Assembly (NCBI RefSeq): GCF_022549785.1
Contig: NZ_JAKZGO010000007.1
Location: 62,001-126,000 of the forward strand
DNA length: 64,000 nucleotides
Origin: Belliella alkalica
GTDB lineage: Bacteria; Bacteroidota; Bacteroidia; Cytophagales; Cyclobacteriaceae
Direction of reading: 5' to 3'
Of the stretch, positions 7,231 through 16,516 are shown one piece after another; positions within the stretch are counted from its first letter, which is position 1, and every line of letters begins with the position of its first letter. The notes under the pieces were generated by a model. The model worked only from the letters and a program-made list of their open reading frames with translations, did no database searches and was not told the origin of the DNA. The translations under genes and the position numbers were made by a program.

Positions 7231-9975
7231 TTAATATGTAAATTTTAATTCCAACCCAAAATATGGGTCTTGATTCAGTAGACTAAGGAATGTTCCAGAA
7301 TTTTCATCTAAGAGTTCTGGCCTGATATTGAGAAAGTTATTGGCAAAGAATGAAAATCTGATTCCTTTGCCTAGGTTTTTACTTAAGTTAAAATGTGCAT
7401 TGAAGTATACAAAATCAGGTCTTTGGAAATATCGTCCTGCTTGCGCTGACCTATCTAATACATCATAAATAGGATCATTCCTTTCATTCTCAGGAATTTC
7501 AAAATAATTCATTTGGCTATCATAATAACCAACAGCTCTATCGGTTTGAGCAAAGCTTCTTTGGTAATTATAGATAAACACTTGACCTCTCAGTGCCATC
7601 ACCAAACCCAATTGTGATATATGATGATTAATTGTAAATAGCCCATTGGAATTTCCTGATTGTGATTTAGCTCCTTGATAAGTGGCAAACCAGAATTGAT
7701 CCCCAGGCTGAAGATTGCCTCTTCTAAGTGGAATCAAATTATTGTCGAAAAAATAACTATCATAATAAGACAAATTCAAACTGAAAGAGGTGTTTATTGC
7801 CTCGATTTTTTTAGTTGAAGCAGTAAATTCAAAACCATAACTCCTATCAAAATTACCGTTTCCAACCCTTCTTTCTGTTACAGGAACTATTCTAGTTTCA
7901 CCAGTAGGTTGGTATATAGGTCGTTGATTTTCCCTAACTTCAATTATTTCATACTCAGGAATCTCTAAACCAACTCTATTGTTATTTACTGTAAACCCAT
8001 TCCTATTTTGCTTTAAAAATGCAGTGAAGCTAAAATTGAAGATTCCACTTTGGTAATAAGTTCCAATCTCTTGCTGGGACACTTTCATCGGTTTTACTTG
8101 TGAGGCGTCATTTGGTCTTTGATAAGTGTACATTAAATTCAAAGATTCAATTTCTTGCCCATTGAAAAAATTGATAAGGGAAATATCTTGGAATTGTGGA
8201 CCTGGAAACAAATGGATTAGTCCAGGAGCCTTAAAAGACAGCCCATAAGCTCCAGTTATGGTAAGTTTATCATTGAGTTTGTATCGTGTATTGATTCTGG
8301 GTGAAAAACTCCAATTATTAATCTGATTATCTACCCTTAAACCTAAATTCAAGTTGTAGTTCTTTTTAAAAAGTTCTCCTTTTATTTGATCCTGAACATA
8401 AATTCCAAATTGCTCTAAAAATGGATTAGTTTCCCTAAAACTGAGAGGTCTTTCATTTGAAAATTCTGAAACGACATCAGTAGTCCTGATAGGTCTCAAA
8501 GGATCAAAAACTCTACCATTACCAAAATTCCCATTAAAACTGTATGTCAATCCATAATCTATACTATGTTCAATATTTCCCGACATCAAATTTTTTGAAA
8601 AATCCAATCTTGCAGAAATATTTACTGGTTTACCCTCTATTTCCCTAGTGGCTCTATATGTTGATGGATGAAATGTACCTTCGTTTAATCCTTCACCTAA
8701 AAATCCTGTAACAGGAAGAACCCCAGGGTTGACAGCTTGTTCGACAAAAGCATAATCGAATCCGCCATTATAAGAAAAAACAGACTTAAAGCTGTCGAAG
8801 ACTGGTGTTTTCAGATTGAAATAAGTTCTATTTGAAACCACTTGAGCCTTTCTTTCATACAATACTATTCGTTCACTTCCAAAATCCGGATCTATTCTGA
8901 AATCATCTAGCGTTGTATTATATTTTAAATCTAAAGTATTTTTTATCAATTTTCCTGATCCAATAAATGCACTCCACATAACACCTCCTCCAATTCTCCT
9001 AAAAGATTTTACCGCATCTCTCATGTCGGGACGACTGTTCAAAAAATTCATATCCACGAAAATTGAGTGTCTTTCAGAAAGTTGAAACCCTTTGGATAAA
9101 TCAAAAGTCTGATCAGCTCTTGCTTGTCTTAAAGAAAAATTAAGTGGAGCTTGACCAGCGGAAGTTTCAATAATGATAGCACCATTTGACATATCTCCAT
9201 ACTTCGCAGAAGCTACCCCCTGAATGACCTCTACAGTTTCAATGTTACCTACTGATATTTGTCTCAAGTCAAACCCACCTGCTGGGTTTTCTCCTTGACC
9301 AAAGTTTGAACTTCGAAATCCAGAACCTCCACCCAATGGGCCAAAACCAGAACCTTGTGTAGGATTTCTGGCTTGCATGTTTGCATTGTTATTCATCTGA
9401 TTGTCATTCATGACGATTGCTATACCAAATGAATTATTCAAAGAGGATTGTCCAGTATTTGCAGATCTAAAATTGATAGCCTGTGAACTCTGCAAATCTG
9501 GATTTCTAATTTCTTGACCTGGGATCAACTGTAGAAGCTCAGCCAAACTGTTTGCTTGTGATTGATCTATTACGTCTTTGCCAATTTTGAACGCTGATAC
9601 TGATACATTGTCTTCATCTCTTTCAGCCGAGACCACTACTTCCGAGAGGTAGTTATCATTGTCTTGAAGTACAAAATCTCTGGTAATCAAGTTTTGGTTG
9701 GGATTAAGATCTAATTCTACTTTTTCTGTTCTTTTACCTACCAGTCTGATGGTCAAGACAATATTTCTTGCAGCTGTATTATTGATTTTCAATTCATAGT
9801 TTCCATCCTCATCTGCCAAAGTATAGACATTCTGACCTGCCATAATGGTGACATATGGAAGACTTTCTTTGGTTTTGGAATCGGTAACCTTTCCTTTTAT
9901 AGTATATTGTTGTGCACATACATTCTGAATGGCTACGAAGCAGAGAAATGAAATTAGGAGTAGATTTTTTACCAT
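7231..9975 (-). CDS. TonB-dependent receptor with carboxypeptidase-regulatory N-domain
   Basis: The 914-residue protein has a signal peptide (1-21, ending CAQ), a carboxypeptidase-D regulatory-like domain (about 24-105, GKVTDSKTKESLPYVTI), a plug domain (about 115-275, with the EVVVSAERD segment and NIETVEVIQGVASAKYGD) and a beta-barrel ending in an aromatic residue (LELKFTY). It transports a substrate across the outer membrane using TonB/ExbBD energy. The plug has a Gly/Asn-rich insertion (about 180-235). It heads a four-gene operon with DUF4876, a barrel and a di-haem peroxidase and lies 136 bases behind a histidine kinase gene. Phased ATTC repeats 41-66 bases upstream of the start could be the operator for the adjacent response regulator. 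Confidence 0.9.
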   Translation of the reverse strand: MVKNLLLISFLCFVAIQNVCAQQYTIKGKVTDSKTKESLPYVTIMAGQNVYTLADEDGNYELKINNTAARNIVLTIRLVGKRTEKVELDLNPNQNLITRDFVLQDNDNYLSEVVVSAERDEDNVSVSAFKIGKDVIDQSQANSLAELLQLIPGQEIRNPDLQSSQAINFRSANTGQSSLNNSFGIAIVMNDNQMNNNANMQARNPTQGSGFGPLGGGSGFRSSNFGQGENPAGGFDLRQISVGNIETVEVIQGVASAKYGDMSNGAIIIETSAGQAPLNFSLRQARADQTFDLSKGFQLSERHSIFVDMNFLNSRPDMRDAVKSFRRIGGGVMWSAFIGSGKLIKNTLDLKYNTTLDDFRIDPDFGSERIVLYERKAQVVSNRTYFNLKTPVFDSFKSVFSYNGGFDYAFVEQAVNPGVLPVTGFLGEGLNEGTFHPSTYRATREIEGKPVNISARLDFSKNLMSGNIEHSIDYGLTYSFNGNFGNGRVFDPLRPIRTTDVVSEFSNERPLSFRETNPFLEQFGIYVQDQIKGELFKKNYNLNLGLRVDNQINNWSFSPRINTRYKLNDKLTITGAYGLSFKAPGLIHLFPGPQFQDISLINFFNGQEIESLNLMYTYQRPNDASQVKPMKVSQQEIGTYYQSGIFNFSFTAFLKQNRNGFTVNNNRVGLEIPEYEIIEVRENQRPIYQPTGETRIVPVTERRVGNGNFDRSYGFEFTASTKKIEAINTSFSLNLSYYDSYFFDNNLIPLRRGNLQPGDQFWFATYQGAKSQSGNSNGLFTINHHISQLGLVMALRGQVFIYNYQRSFAQTDRAVGYYDSQMNYFEIPENERNDPIYDVLDRSAQAGRYFQRPDFVYFNAHFNLSKNLGKGIRFSFFANNFLNIRPELLDENSGTFLSLLNQDPYFGLELKFTY

Positions 9976-10015
9976 AGGGTGAATTCTATTTCACTTGATT
10001 GATGGCTAAAGATCG

Positions 10016-10041
10016 GAATCAAATTAGAATAAATTTAGAAT
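10016..10041 (-). promoter_or_regulatory. Candidate response-regulator operator: three ATTC repeats at 11-bp period
   Basis: On the minus strand ATTC occurs three times exactly 11 bases apart; the first two repeats extend to ATTCTAA. The array is 41-66 bases before the receptor start. Helically phased direct repeats are the usual target of OmpR-family regulators, and the regulator encoded just upstream belongs to that family. An ATTCTAA also occurs once near the regulator's own start (12118-12124). Confidence 0.4.
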
Positions 10042-10111
10042 GTGCTTCTCTAGCTAAAAAATGACTGATTTTATTCTGAATAAAATAATTATTTCAAAAG
10101 TAAGTTTACCT

Positions 10112-11407
10112 TTAACTGATTTTGACAATATTGGATATTCTAAATGAGTGTAGCTGATCAAAATACCTATAAGTGATTTTCATTTGATGCATGTTGCAAA
10201 TTTCCTCACAGATAGCCAATCCCAAGCCGCTCCCATCTGTATTTTTTGCACCCTTGTTGAATCTTTTGAAAATCTTATCTTCACCCAAATCATTGGAAAT
10301 TCCTGTGTTTTTGATGATCAAGTTTTTTTCATTCAATAAAATAATCACCGAGCCTCCATCAATATTATGGGAAATAGAATTTGTCAATAAGCTATTAATA
10401 AGGGTTTCAATAAGTGCTCGATTTCCTTGTATCGTTATATTTGGTGTTACTTGATCTACCACTTCAAGATTTCTTTCCTTGAAGCTTACCATATACAAAT
10501 CAATAGTTTCCTTAATGGTATCTGACAAATTGATTCTTTCGTTTGGTATAAATTGCTTATTCTCTATCTTGGTCAGTAGTAGAAGATTTTTATTCAATCT
10601 ATTCATTCTGCCAATTGTAAGGTTGATTTGGTCTAGAAGTGCATATTGTGCTTCTGACAAGTCCGATTGCATCAGAAGGTCTGATTTTGCCTGCAATACA
10701 GCAAGTGGAGTTTGCAGTTCATGGGAAGCATTTTCGGTAAATTCCTTTTGTTGATTGTAAGCAGATTGACTTCTATTGGTGAAAAAAAGCAAGTTTTCAT
10801 TCATTTGTTGAAATTCTTCTATATCTGTATCTACAGGAACAAGTGCATCCCCTTTATGAATTTGTAATCTTGATAACCTATCTAGTGTTTTGTAAAATGG
10901 CTGCCAAACCCTACCAGCTATAAATCTATTTATGAAATAGTATCCTACCAAAATGAAAAAGAAGAACAATCCCGCAACTGCGGTAGTATATGGAATCACA
11001 TCAAAATATTCTTCCATATCAACTTCTGCTTTCAATAGATATTCATTGTCAAAAATATCAATAACTGTTTCCAAATACCTGTATGGCCTTATACTGTTTG
11101 AATATTGGTCAAATCTCTCTGCTGTATAAAAACGATCTCCTCTTTCAGCAGGAAAAGTATCCATTGAAATAATCTTATAACCAATGTCCAACTCATTCAG
11201 GAGTCTAATTCGAAGAACTGCCGTTTTTGATTGTGGATAAAGATGGTTTAGCTGATCCTCAATCCGTAATTTGTTATTTTTTAGAGATTGATCTGCATCG
11301 ACTGTGTAAATATATACAACTACAAAATAAAACAGAGGAATGCTTATCAAAACCAGAATGATAGTCATGAAAGCAAATGGTTTGAAAGACTTGTCTAAAA
11401 GTTTCAT
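10112..11407 (-). CDS. Sensor histidine kinase
   Basis: The 431-residue protein has two membrane segments (about 12-34 and 141-162) enclosing a ~105-residue periplasmic sensor, then a HisKA dimerisation domain with phospho-acceptor His229 in the H-box ASHELQTP, and a HATPase_c domain with N-box (LLTNSISHN), a weak G1 box (KNTG) and G2 box GSGLGLA. It autophosphorylates and passes phosphate to the response regulator encoded 13 bases upstream in the same operon. The genes are followed on the same strand by the TonB receptor operon, which is its likely target. The degenerate G1 box is common in Bacteroidota kinases of this type and does not suggest inactivity by itself. Confidence 0.92.
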   Translation of the reverse strand: MKLLDKSFKPFAFMTIILVLISIPLFYFVVVYIYTVDADQSLKNNKLRIEDQLNHLYPQSKTAVLRIRLLNELDIGYKIISMDTFPAERGDRFYTAERFDQYSNSIRPYRYLETVIDIFDNEYLLKAEVDMEEYFDVIPYTTAVAGLFFFFILVGYYFINRFIAGRVWQPFYKTLDRLSRLQIHKGDALVPVDTDIEEFQQMNENLLFFTNRSQSAYNQQKEFTENASHELQTPLAVLQAKSDLLMQSDLSEAQYALLDQINLTIGRMNRLNKNLLLLTKIENKQFIPNERINLSDTIKETIDLYMVSFKERNLEVVDQVTPNITIQGNRALIETLINSLLTNSISHNIDGGSVIILLNEKNLIIKNTGISNDLGEDKIFKRFNKGAKNTDGSGLGLAICEEICNMHQMKITYRYFDQLHSFRISNIVKIS

Positions 11408-11420
11408 CTTTTAATATCCT

Positions 11421-12098
11421 TTATTCCAAACTGAATTTATAACCAATACCATATATTGTTTTTACATAATCTGGGCAGTTGACTTGCTGCAATTTCTTCT
11501 TAAGATTTTTGATATGTGCATAGACAAGCTTGTCACTGTCCACAAAATCAACTTGATCTCCAAGTAAATGATCAGCAATGGCAGTTTTTGAAAGTACTTT
11601 TGATTGCGATGAAAGAAAAAATCTAAGTAGTCGAAACTCTCTTGGAGTTAACTCTACAAATTCTTCTTGGTACTTCACTGTGTTGTGTACCAGATTCAGT
11701 TCTATCCCCCCTGCTTCGACTACATTTTTGCCATCAAATAACTTCCTTCTCGTCACTGCCATCATTCTCATCGCAAGTTCAGCCATATGAAAAGGCTTAG
11801 TCAGGTAATCATCAGCCCCAATCTCTAATCCCTTAAGCTTGTCATCCAAAGAGTTTTTCGCAGAAATAATAATGACACTATCTGTTTTTTTGAGTGTTTT
11901 TAATTCATGGAGAATTTCAAAACCAGAACCATCAGGCAATCCCAAATCCAATAAAATACAATCATAATTGTATAAGGATATTCTTTCTGAAGCATCCCTT
12001 ATATTACTCGCAATCTCACAGACTATCAGAGAGTCTGCAAAATAGCTCTGAATGTCAGTTGCTAAATTAGTCTCGTCTTCAATAATCAATACTTTCAT
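11421..12098 (-). CDS. OmpR-family response regulator
   Basis: The receiver domain begins at MKVLIIEDETN, with acidic pocket E8/D9, phospho-acceptor Asp51 in LLDLGLPDG, and conserved Lys in TKPF. The C-terminal winged helix contains ELTPREFRLLRF and ends with the wing motif TIYGIGYKF. A longer frame exists, but the ATG at 12098 gives the family N-terminus, so I use it (225 residues). It binds DNA as a dimer when phosphorylated by the kinase encoded downstream. The pair sits directly in front of the TonB receptor operon on the same strand and probably controls it. Confidence 0.93.
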   Translation of the reverse strand: MKVLIIEDETNLATDIQSYFADSLIVCEIASNIRDASERISLYNYDCILLDLGLPDGSGFEILHELKTLKKTDSVIIISAKNSLDDKLKGLEIGADDYLTKPFHMAELAMRMMAVTRRKLFDGKNVVEAGGIELNLVHNTVKYQEEFVELTPREFRLLRFFLSSQSKVLSKTAIADHLLGDQVDFVDSDKLVYAHIKNLKKKLQQVNCPDYVKTIYGIGYKFSLE

Positions 12099-12188
12099 TG
12101 GGCTTTTTTCTGAATGAATTCTAATATGAGGTATGAAAAATAGTATAGATTTATCTAGAAACAAAAAAAATGAATTTAGTAGAGTAGG

Positions 12189-12608
12189 TTAATTCCAATC
12201 TCCACTCCTATTTTTCTTCTTTTCAGAATTTACTTTCTTTGCTTTCAGCCTACTTTCTACTGCTCCTTTACTCGGTTTGGTGGCTTTACGAACTTTCTTT
12301 TTTTCAAATGCCTTATGCAATGAATCATAAAATTTCCTAATGGCAATTTCCTTATTCTGGATTTGAGAGCGTTTCTCCTGACTTTGGAACATTATTTTCC
12401 CTGTTGCATCTAACTTAGATGACCATTTTGCAAAAAGTATTTCTTTTTCCTCCTCTGACAACACCTGTGAAGCATTGACATCAAAAAACATTTGAATTTT
12501 GGAATTCACTTTGTTCACATTCTGCCCTCCAGGTCCACTACTCCGAGATGCCTGAAACTCAAACTCAGAATTGAACAGCTGTAATTTTATCTTTTTATTT
12601 ATATGCAT
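12189..12608 (-). CDS. arfB: Alternative ribosome-rescue factor ArfB (peptidyl-tRNA hydrolase)
   Basis: The 139-residue protein has the class-I release-factor catalytic loop SGPGGQNVNK (GGQ at 27-29) and no codon-recognition domain. It ends in a long basic tail (K/R-rich from about residue 100), which in ArfB/YaeJ enters the empty mRNA channel of stalled ribosomes. It hydrolyses peptidyl-tRNA on non-stop ribosomes. Length and layout are those of the family. It stands alone, divergent from the GNAT gene and 90 bases upstream of the response regulator gene. Confidence 0.93.
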   Translation of the reverse strand: MHINKKIKLQLFNSEFEFQASRSSGPGGQNVNKVNSKIQMFFDVNASQVLSEEEKEILFAKWSSKLDATGKIMFQSQEKRSQIQNKEIAIRKFYDSLHKAFEKKKVRKATKPSKGAVESRLKAKKVNSEKKKNRSGDWN

Positions 12609-12765
12609 TTTTTCATTTTTTGGAAAATACTCAATTATCCACGAGATTTCATAAGCGCAATCTTACTACTTCTATCTATGAAGATAATCACATATTGAAA
12701 ATTAAATTTAGATATTTAAATTCGATCAATTTTAAAATGTATTTCTTTTGAGCTAAAATTGAACT

Positions 12766-13266
12766 ATGATAGAAATCCACCCTGCCTCAGAAAATCAATT
12801 GGTTGAGGTTCAAAAAATAGCCTACGCTACCTGGCCCAACACTTTCAGTAATATATTGACTCCAGTTCAAATCGAATATATGTTGGATCAAATGTATGAT
12901 TTACAAGAGTTAAAATCTCAAATGAAAATCAGAAAACATAATTTCTTACTTGCCAGAGAGGGTGAAGAAACGTTGGGATTTTGCAGTTATGAGTTGAATT
13001 GTGAAGGTAGCAATAGCGTAAAAATCCATAAAATTTACATCCTTCCCAATACTCAAGGAAAAGGAATTGGAAAAAAACTATTAAACGAAGTCAAAAAAAT
13101 CGCAGACCAAAACGGCTTTAAATCAATCTACCTCAATGTAAACCGATTCAACAAGCAGGCCATTGAATTCTATCTATATATCGGATTCAAGGAGATCAAA
13201 AAAGAAGTGATAGATATTGGAAATGGATTTGTAATGGATGACCTTGTTCTGGAGTTAACATTTTGA
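12766..13266 (+). CDS. GNAT-family N-acetyltransferase
   Basis: The 166-residue protein matches the GNAT fold: beta4 followed by the acetyl-CoA pyrophosphate loop NTQGKGIGKKLL (Q/RxxGxG/A) near residues 95-106, and the C-terminal NRFNKQAIEFYLYIGF motif that closes the acceptor side. It transfers an acetyl group to an amine of a small molecule or protein; the substrate is not predictable. It is cytosolic and monocistronic. Mobile element copy A starts 43 bases after its stop. Confidence 0.88.
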   Translation: MIEIHPASENQLVEVQKIAYATWPNTFSNILTPVQIEYMLDQMYDLQELKSQMKIRKHNFLLAREGEETLGFCSYELNCEGSNSVKIHKIYILPNTQGKGIGKKLLNEVKKIADQNGFKSIYLNVNRFNKQAIEFYLYIGFKEIKKEVIDIGNGFVMDDLVLELTF

Positions 13267-13308
13267 AATCTCAAAAGCTAAAGTATTCAGCACGAGATTT
13301 TAATTAAT

Positions 13309-13458
13309 ATGTATATCCGTTTTCATACCAGTAGAATCTAAATAATTGAATTAACCTGTGATTTCGAACCAATATCAATAAATATCCAATATCTATTAGT
13401 ATCAGTTTGCCAAAAAACAATCGTTTAATTGATTAGTGGCATGATTGCGGATAATCAT
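13309..13458. mobile_element. MITE-like element, subfamily 1, copy A (150 bp)
   Basis: The element starts ATGTATATCCG and ends CGGATAATCAT, imperfect terminal inverted repeats of the form ATGnnTATCCG. It differs from copy C (41625) at one position by my count and from copy B (32141) at about 12. The A+T-rich flanks share TTAATTAA on both sides, offset by one base from an ideal 10-bp target duplication. There is no coding content. Confidence 0.85.
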
Positions 13459-13547
13459 ATTAATTAAATTCTAATGAATAAAACATTTACATTCACAAAC
13501 AGGTTTTATCATGAATCTATACTTTTACTTTTGAATTCACCAAACAA

Positions 13548-13982
13548 ATGCAAAATTTCAAAAATCATACACGCTTTTATCCTTTACATCATTTCATAAT
13601 CACACCGCTGACCCTTACATTATTTATTTGGTCAATTGTAAGGTTAATTCAATCATTTAATTCGGACTTTTTTGGGATAGCCTTGTTTCATTTTCTTGTA
13701 GCATTGATACTCCTTATCTTACCGTTATTAGCAAGAATTTATGCTTTAAAAAACCAAGATAGAATTATCAGAATGGAGATGCGTCAAAGATATTTCGAAT
13801 TAACAGGTAAATCCCTTCGCATTTTAGAGGATAAATTAAGATTATCCCAAATTATAGCACTGAGATTTGCCTCAGATGAAGAATTGGTTCCATTGATAAA
13901 CAATACGCTTGAAAAAGATCTAAGGGCAAAGGAAATCAAAAAGCTTATAAAAAATTGGCAATCAGATCATAGACGAGTATAA
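13548..13982 (+). CDS. DUF6526 family membrane protein
   Basis: The 144-residue protein begins with the pattern QNFKNHTRFYPLHHF typical of DUF6526, followed by two membrane segments (about 19-37 and 44-64) and a charged cytoplasmic C-terminal half with helices rich in Glu, Arg and Lys (RIIRMEMRQRYFELTGK). No function is known to me for the family. The gene is monocistronic; a hairpin oriented for the opposite strand follows right after the stop. Element copy A lies 89 bases upstream of the start. Confidence 0.75.
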   Translation: MQNFKNHTRFYPLHHFIITPLTLTLFIWSIVRLIQSFNSDFFGIALFHFLVALILLILPLLARIYALKNQDRIIRMEMRQRYFELTGKSLRILEDKLRLSQIIALRFASDEELVPLINNTLEKDLRAKEIKKLIKNWQSDHRRV

Positions 13983-14014
13983 AAAAAATAGCTCCTTCTA
14001 AATTAGTAGGAGCT
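13983..14014 (-). terminator. Terminator between convergent genes
   Basis: A stem AGCTCCT/AGGAGCT is followed, when read on the minus strand, by eight T residues. It serves the minus-strand SDR gene that ends at 14048. Confidence 0.75.
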
Positions 14015-14047
14015 GTCTGAAAATATAAACCCTAAATTATTTCAATT

Positions 14048-14893
14048 TTATACGCCACTATAGGCACTAAACCCACCGTCGATAGGAACTACTATTCCTG
14101 TCACAAACGATGAACCTTCTCCCACTAGCCAAAGCAGTGTGGTATTTAAGTCTTCAGGTTTGCCAAATCTTCCCAATGGTGTATGGTCTATGACTTGATT
14201 TCCCCTAGCAGTCAAAGTCCCATCTTCATTGGTTAACAACGTTCGATTTTGCTCTGTCAGGAAAAAACCAGGCGCCAAAGCATTTACCCTGATCCCCATT
14301 TTTGAAAAATGAACCGCTAGCCATTGTGTAAAATTGGAAATCGCTGCTTTTGCTCCACTATATGCTGGGATCTTGGTCAAAGGCGTAAATGCATTCATAG
14401 AGGATACATTGATGACTGAGCAACCCGGTTTGCCAACCATATCCCTTGCAAAAACCTGAGTAGGCAAGAGTGATCCAATAAAATTCAGATCAAAAACGAA
14501 CTTGATCCCTTCAGGATCCAAATCAAAAAAGGTCTTCAGATCTTCTTGATCCAAATCTCCTTCTTCCAAAAAAGGTTTGGCAGTGGTTCCCATTGGATGG
14601 TTCCCTCCTGCTCCATTGATCAATATATCACATGTCCCTAATTTTTCATTCACTTCTGAATGCGCTGCCAAAAGACTTTCTTTTTGGAGAACATTGGCTT
14701 TTACACCAATAGCATTTGCTCCTTCATTTCTTAATGATTCTGCGACCTCTTCTGCTTTTTCTAAGTTCAAATCCAAAATAGCAATCATCGCCCCTTCGCT
14801 AGCCAAAGCTTTTGCTAATACACCACAAAGTACCCCACCACCACCTGTAACTACTGCAACTTTTCCCTTGAGGGATTGAGTCGGTTTATTCAT
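14048..14893 (-). CDS. SDR-family oxidoreductase, probable D-mannonate oxidoreductase
   Basis: A 281-residue classical short-chain dehydrogenase: nucleotide motif TGGGGVLCG near 19-27, NNAG-equivalent NGAGG, catalytic Ser in NVSSMNAF and YSGAK for the Tyr-Lys pair, with the PG motif ALAPGFF. The sequence has the insertions (EEGDLDQEDLKTFFDLD) that I associate with SDR-type mannonate oxidoreductases (fructuronate reductases) replacing UxuB. I use the ATG at 14893 because the SDR fold begins there; a longer frame upstream overlaps the operator region. It would interconvert D-fructuronate and D-mannonate with NAD(H). UxuA, the next enzyme, lies 4.3 kb away, and both upstream regions carry LacI-type operators. 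Confidence 0.82.
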   Translation of the reverse strand: MNKPTQSLKGKVAVVTGGGGVLCGVLAKALASEGAMIAILDLNLEKAEEVAESLRNEGANAIGVKANVLQKESLLAAHSEVNEKLGTCDILINGAGGNHPMGTTAKPFLEEGDLDQEDLKTFFDLDPEGIKFVFDLNFIGSLLPTQVFARDMVGKPGCSVINVSSMNAFTPLTKIPAYSGAKAAISNFTQWLAVHFSKMGIRVNALAPGFFLTEQNRTLLTNEDGTLTARGNQVIDHTPLGRFGKPEDLNTTLLWLVGEGSSFVTGIVVPIDGGFSAYSGV

Positions 14894-14972
14894 AATTCGC
14901 TTTTTGTTTATATATAATGGTAGCAATTTGAAGATTATACCAAAAAGAGACAAATCAACCGAACAAAAAGTA

Positions 14973-14991
14973 CGCAAACGATTTCATTGCG
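14973..14991. promoter_or_regulatory. LacI-type operator 1
   Basis: CGCAAACGATTTCATTGCG is a palindrome-like CGCAA...TTGCG centred on the CG-containing core usual for LacI/GalR sites. It lies between the divergent SDR and DUF1080 genes, 80 bases before the SDR start. Confidence 0.55.
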
Positions 14992-15022
14992 ATTTTAAAA
15001 AGTACTTTTACACTACATTTCT

Positions 15023-15038
15023 CGCAAACGATTTCGTA
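15023..15038. promoter_or_regulatory. LacI-type operator 2
   Basis: CGCAAACGATTTCGTA repeats the first 13 bases of operator 1 exactly 50 bases further on, still inside the divergent intergenic region. Two sites on this spacing could let one LacI dimer pair control both promoters. Confidence 0.5.
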
Positions 15039-15116
15039 AATTAAAGCTTTTCAAGTCTGTTTTTACAGCATATTTCTCAATATTTAACCTTGAAAAAAAT
15101 CAGAACTCAAAATAAA

Positions 15117-16505
15117 ATGAAAAAATTGAAAACAGTAGCGCTTTTATTTACACTGGCTTTGGGATTAATTTCCTGCAAATCTGAAAATACAGAACAAACA
15201 GATGGGAAATGGAAAAACCTTTTTGATGGTGAGACTTTGGACGGATGGAAAACAGTAATGGGAGCAGCTCCATTTGAAGTAAATGATGGAGTAATCATCG
15301 GGACAGCTGTATATAATACCCCGAATACATTTCTTATTACAGAAGAGACTTTTGGTGACTATATCATGGAAGTTGATATTAAGATCAATCATCCATCTTC
15401 CAACTCAGGTGTAATGGTACGTGGTCAGTTCAATCAGTCTGCAAGAGAAGGTGAAGGTATGGTATATGGTTATCAAATAGAATCTGACCCTACCGACAGG
15501 GCTTGGTCAGGAGGACTATATGACGAAGCAAGAAGAGGCTGGTTGTATCCTTTGGACCTTAATCCAAACGCAAAATCTGCTTTCAAAATGGGTGAATGGA
15601 ATACCTATAGAATTGAGGCAATCGGAAATGAAATCAAATCTTGGATCAATGGCCAAGAGGTAGCCTATGTGGTGGATGATATGGATCAAAGTGGTTTTGT
15701 TGGATTGCAGGTTCATGCAATCTATGATGAAGCGCATGTGGGAGAAAAGACATATTTCAGAAATGTAAGGATCCAAACTGAAGACTTGGAGCCAACGCCG
15801 TTTGAAGGTGATGTTTTTGTGGTCAACACTGGGTATAATAAATTGACAGATTTAGAAAAAAAGAATGGCTGGAAATTGCTGTTTGATGGTGAAAGTTCAG
15901 AAGGATGGGTTGGTGCCTACAAAGAAACTTTTCCGGAAGAAGGTTGGCATATCAATGATGGCGTTCTGACAATACAAGGAGCAGACGGATCTGAGTCAAC
16001 AAATTTTGGGGATATTGTAACCAAAGAAATGTTCAGTGCATTTGATCTCGCATTTGATTTTAAAATCTCAGAAGGTGCAAATAGTGGGGTCAAATATTTT
16101 GTTACGCTATCTGAAGGGAACAAAGGATCTGCTATTGGATTGGAATATCAGATTTTGGATGATGAAAGACATCCTGATGCAAATAATGGACGTGATGGAA
16201 ATAGAACACTTGCATCCTTATATGACCTCAAAACAGCTGAAAAACAAGCTAGATTTGTTCGCAAGCCAGGTGAATGGAATCAGGGAAGAGTAGTCGTACA
16301 TCCTGACAACAAAGTTCAGCATTTTATAAATGGAGTCAAGGTATTAGAATATGTAAGAGGATCTGAGGAGTTTAGAGAATTGGTGCAAAAAAGCAAGTAC
16401 AATATTTGGGAGAATTTTGGTGAGGCAGCTGAAGGAAGAATCTTATTACAAGATCATGGTGACGAAGTTAGTTTCAAAAATATCAAAATCAAAACCCTAA
16501 AATAA
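15117..16505 (+). CDS. Lipoprotein with two DUF1080 (3-keto-glycoside hydrolase-like) domains
   Basis: From the ATG at 15117 the protein has a lipoprotein signal (LGLISC, Cys at about 20) and two tandem DUF1080 domains (about 30-225 and 245-460). Both contain the family's phrases: LFDGETLDGWKTV / LFDGESSEGWVGA near the start, GEWN in the middle, and a closing jelly-roll strand (FRNVRI / FKNIKI). DUF1080 is a concanavalin-like fold; members hydrolyse 3-keto-glycosides or bind sugar. It is anchored at a membrane facing outward. The next gene, 11 bases on, is an exported Gfo/Idh/MocA oxidoreductase. Exported sugar oxidation followed by 3-keto cleavage is a plausible pathway for the pair, by family knowledge. 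Confidence 0.85.
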   Translation: MKKLKTVALLFTLALGLISCKSENTEQTDGKWKNLFDGETLDGWKTVMGAAPFEVNDGVIIGTAVYNTPNTFLITEETFGDYIMEVDIKINHPSSNSGVMVRGQFNQSAREGEGMVYGYQIESDPTDRAWSGGLYDEARRGWLYPLDLNPNAKSAFKMGEWNTYRIEAIGNEIKSWINGQEVAYVVDDMDQSGFVGLQVHAIYDEAHVGEKTYFRNVRIQTEDLEPTPFEGDVFVVNTGYNKLTDLEKKNGWKLLFDGESSEGWVGAYKETFPEEGWHINDGVLTIQGADGSESTNFGDIVTKEMFSAFDLAFDFKISEGANSGVKYFVTLSEGNKGSAIGLEYQILDDERHPDANNGRDGNRTLASLYDLKTAEKQARFVRKPGEWNQGRVVVHPDNKVQHFINGVKVLEYVRGSEEFRELVQKSKYNIWENFGEAAEGRILLQDHGDEVSFKNIKIKTLK

Positions 16506-16516
16506 ACCCTTGAACT

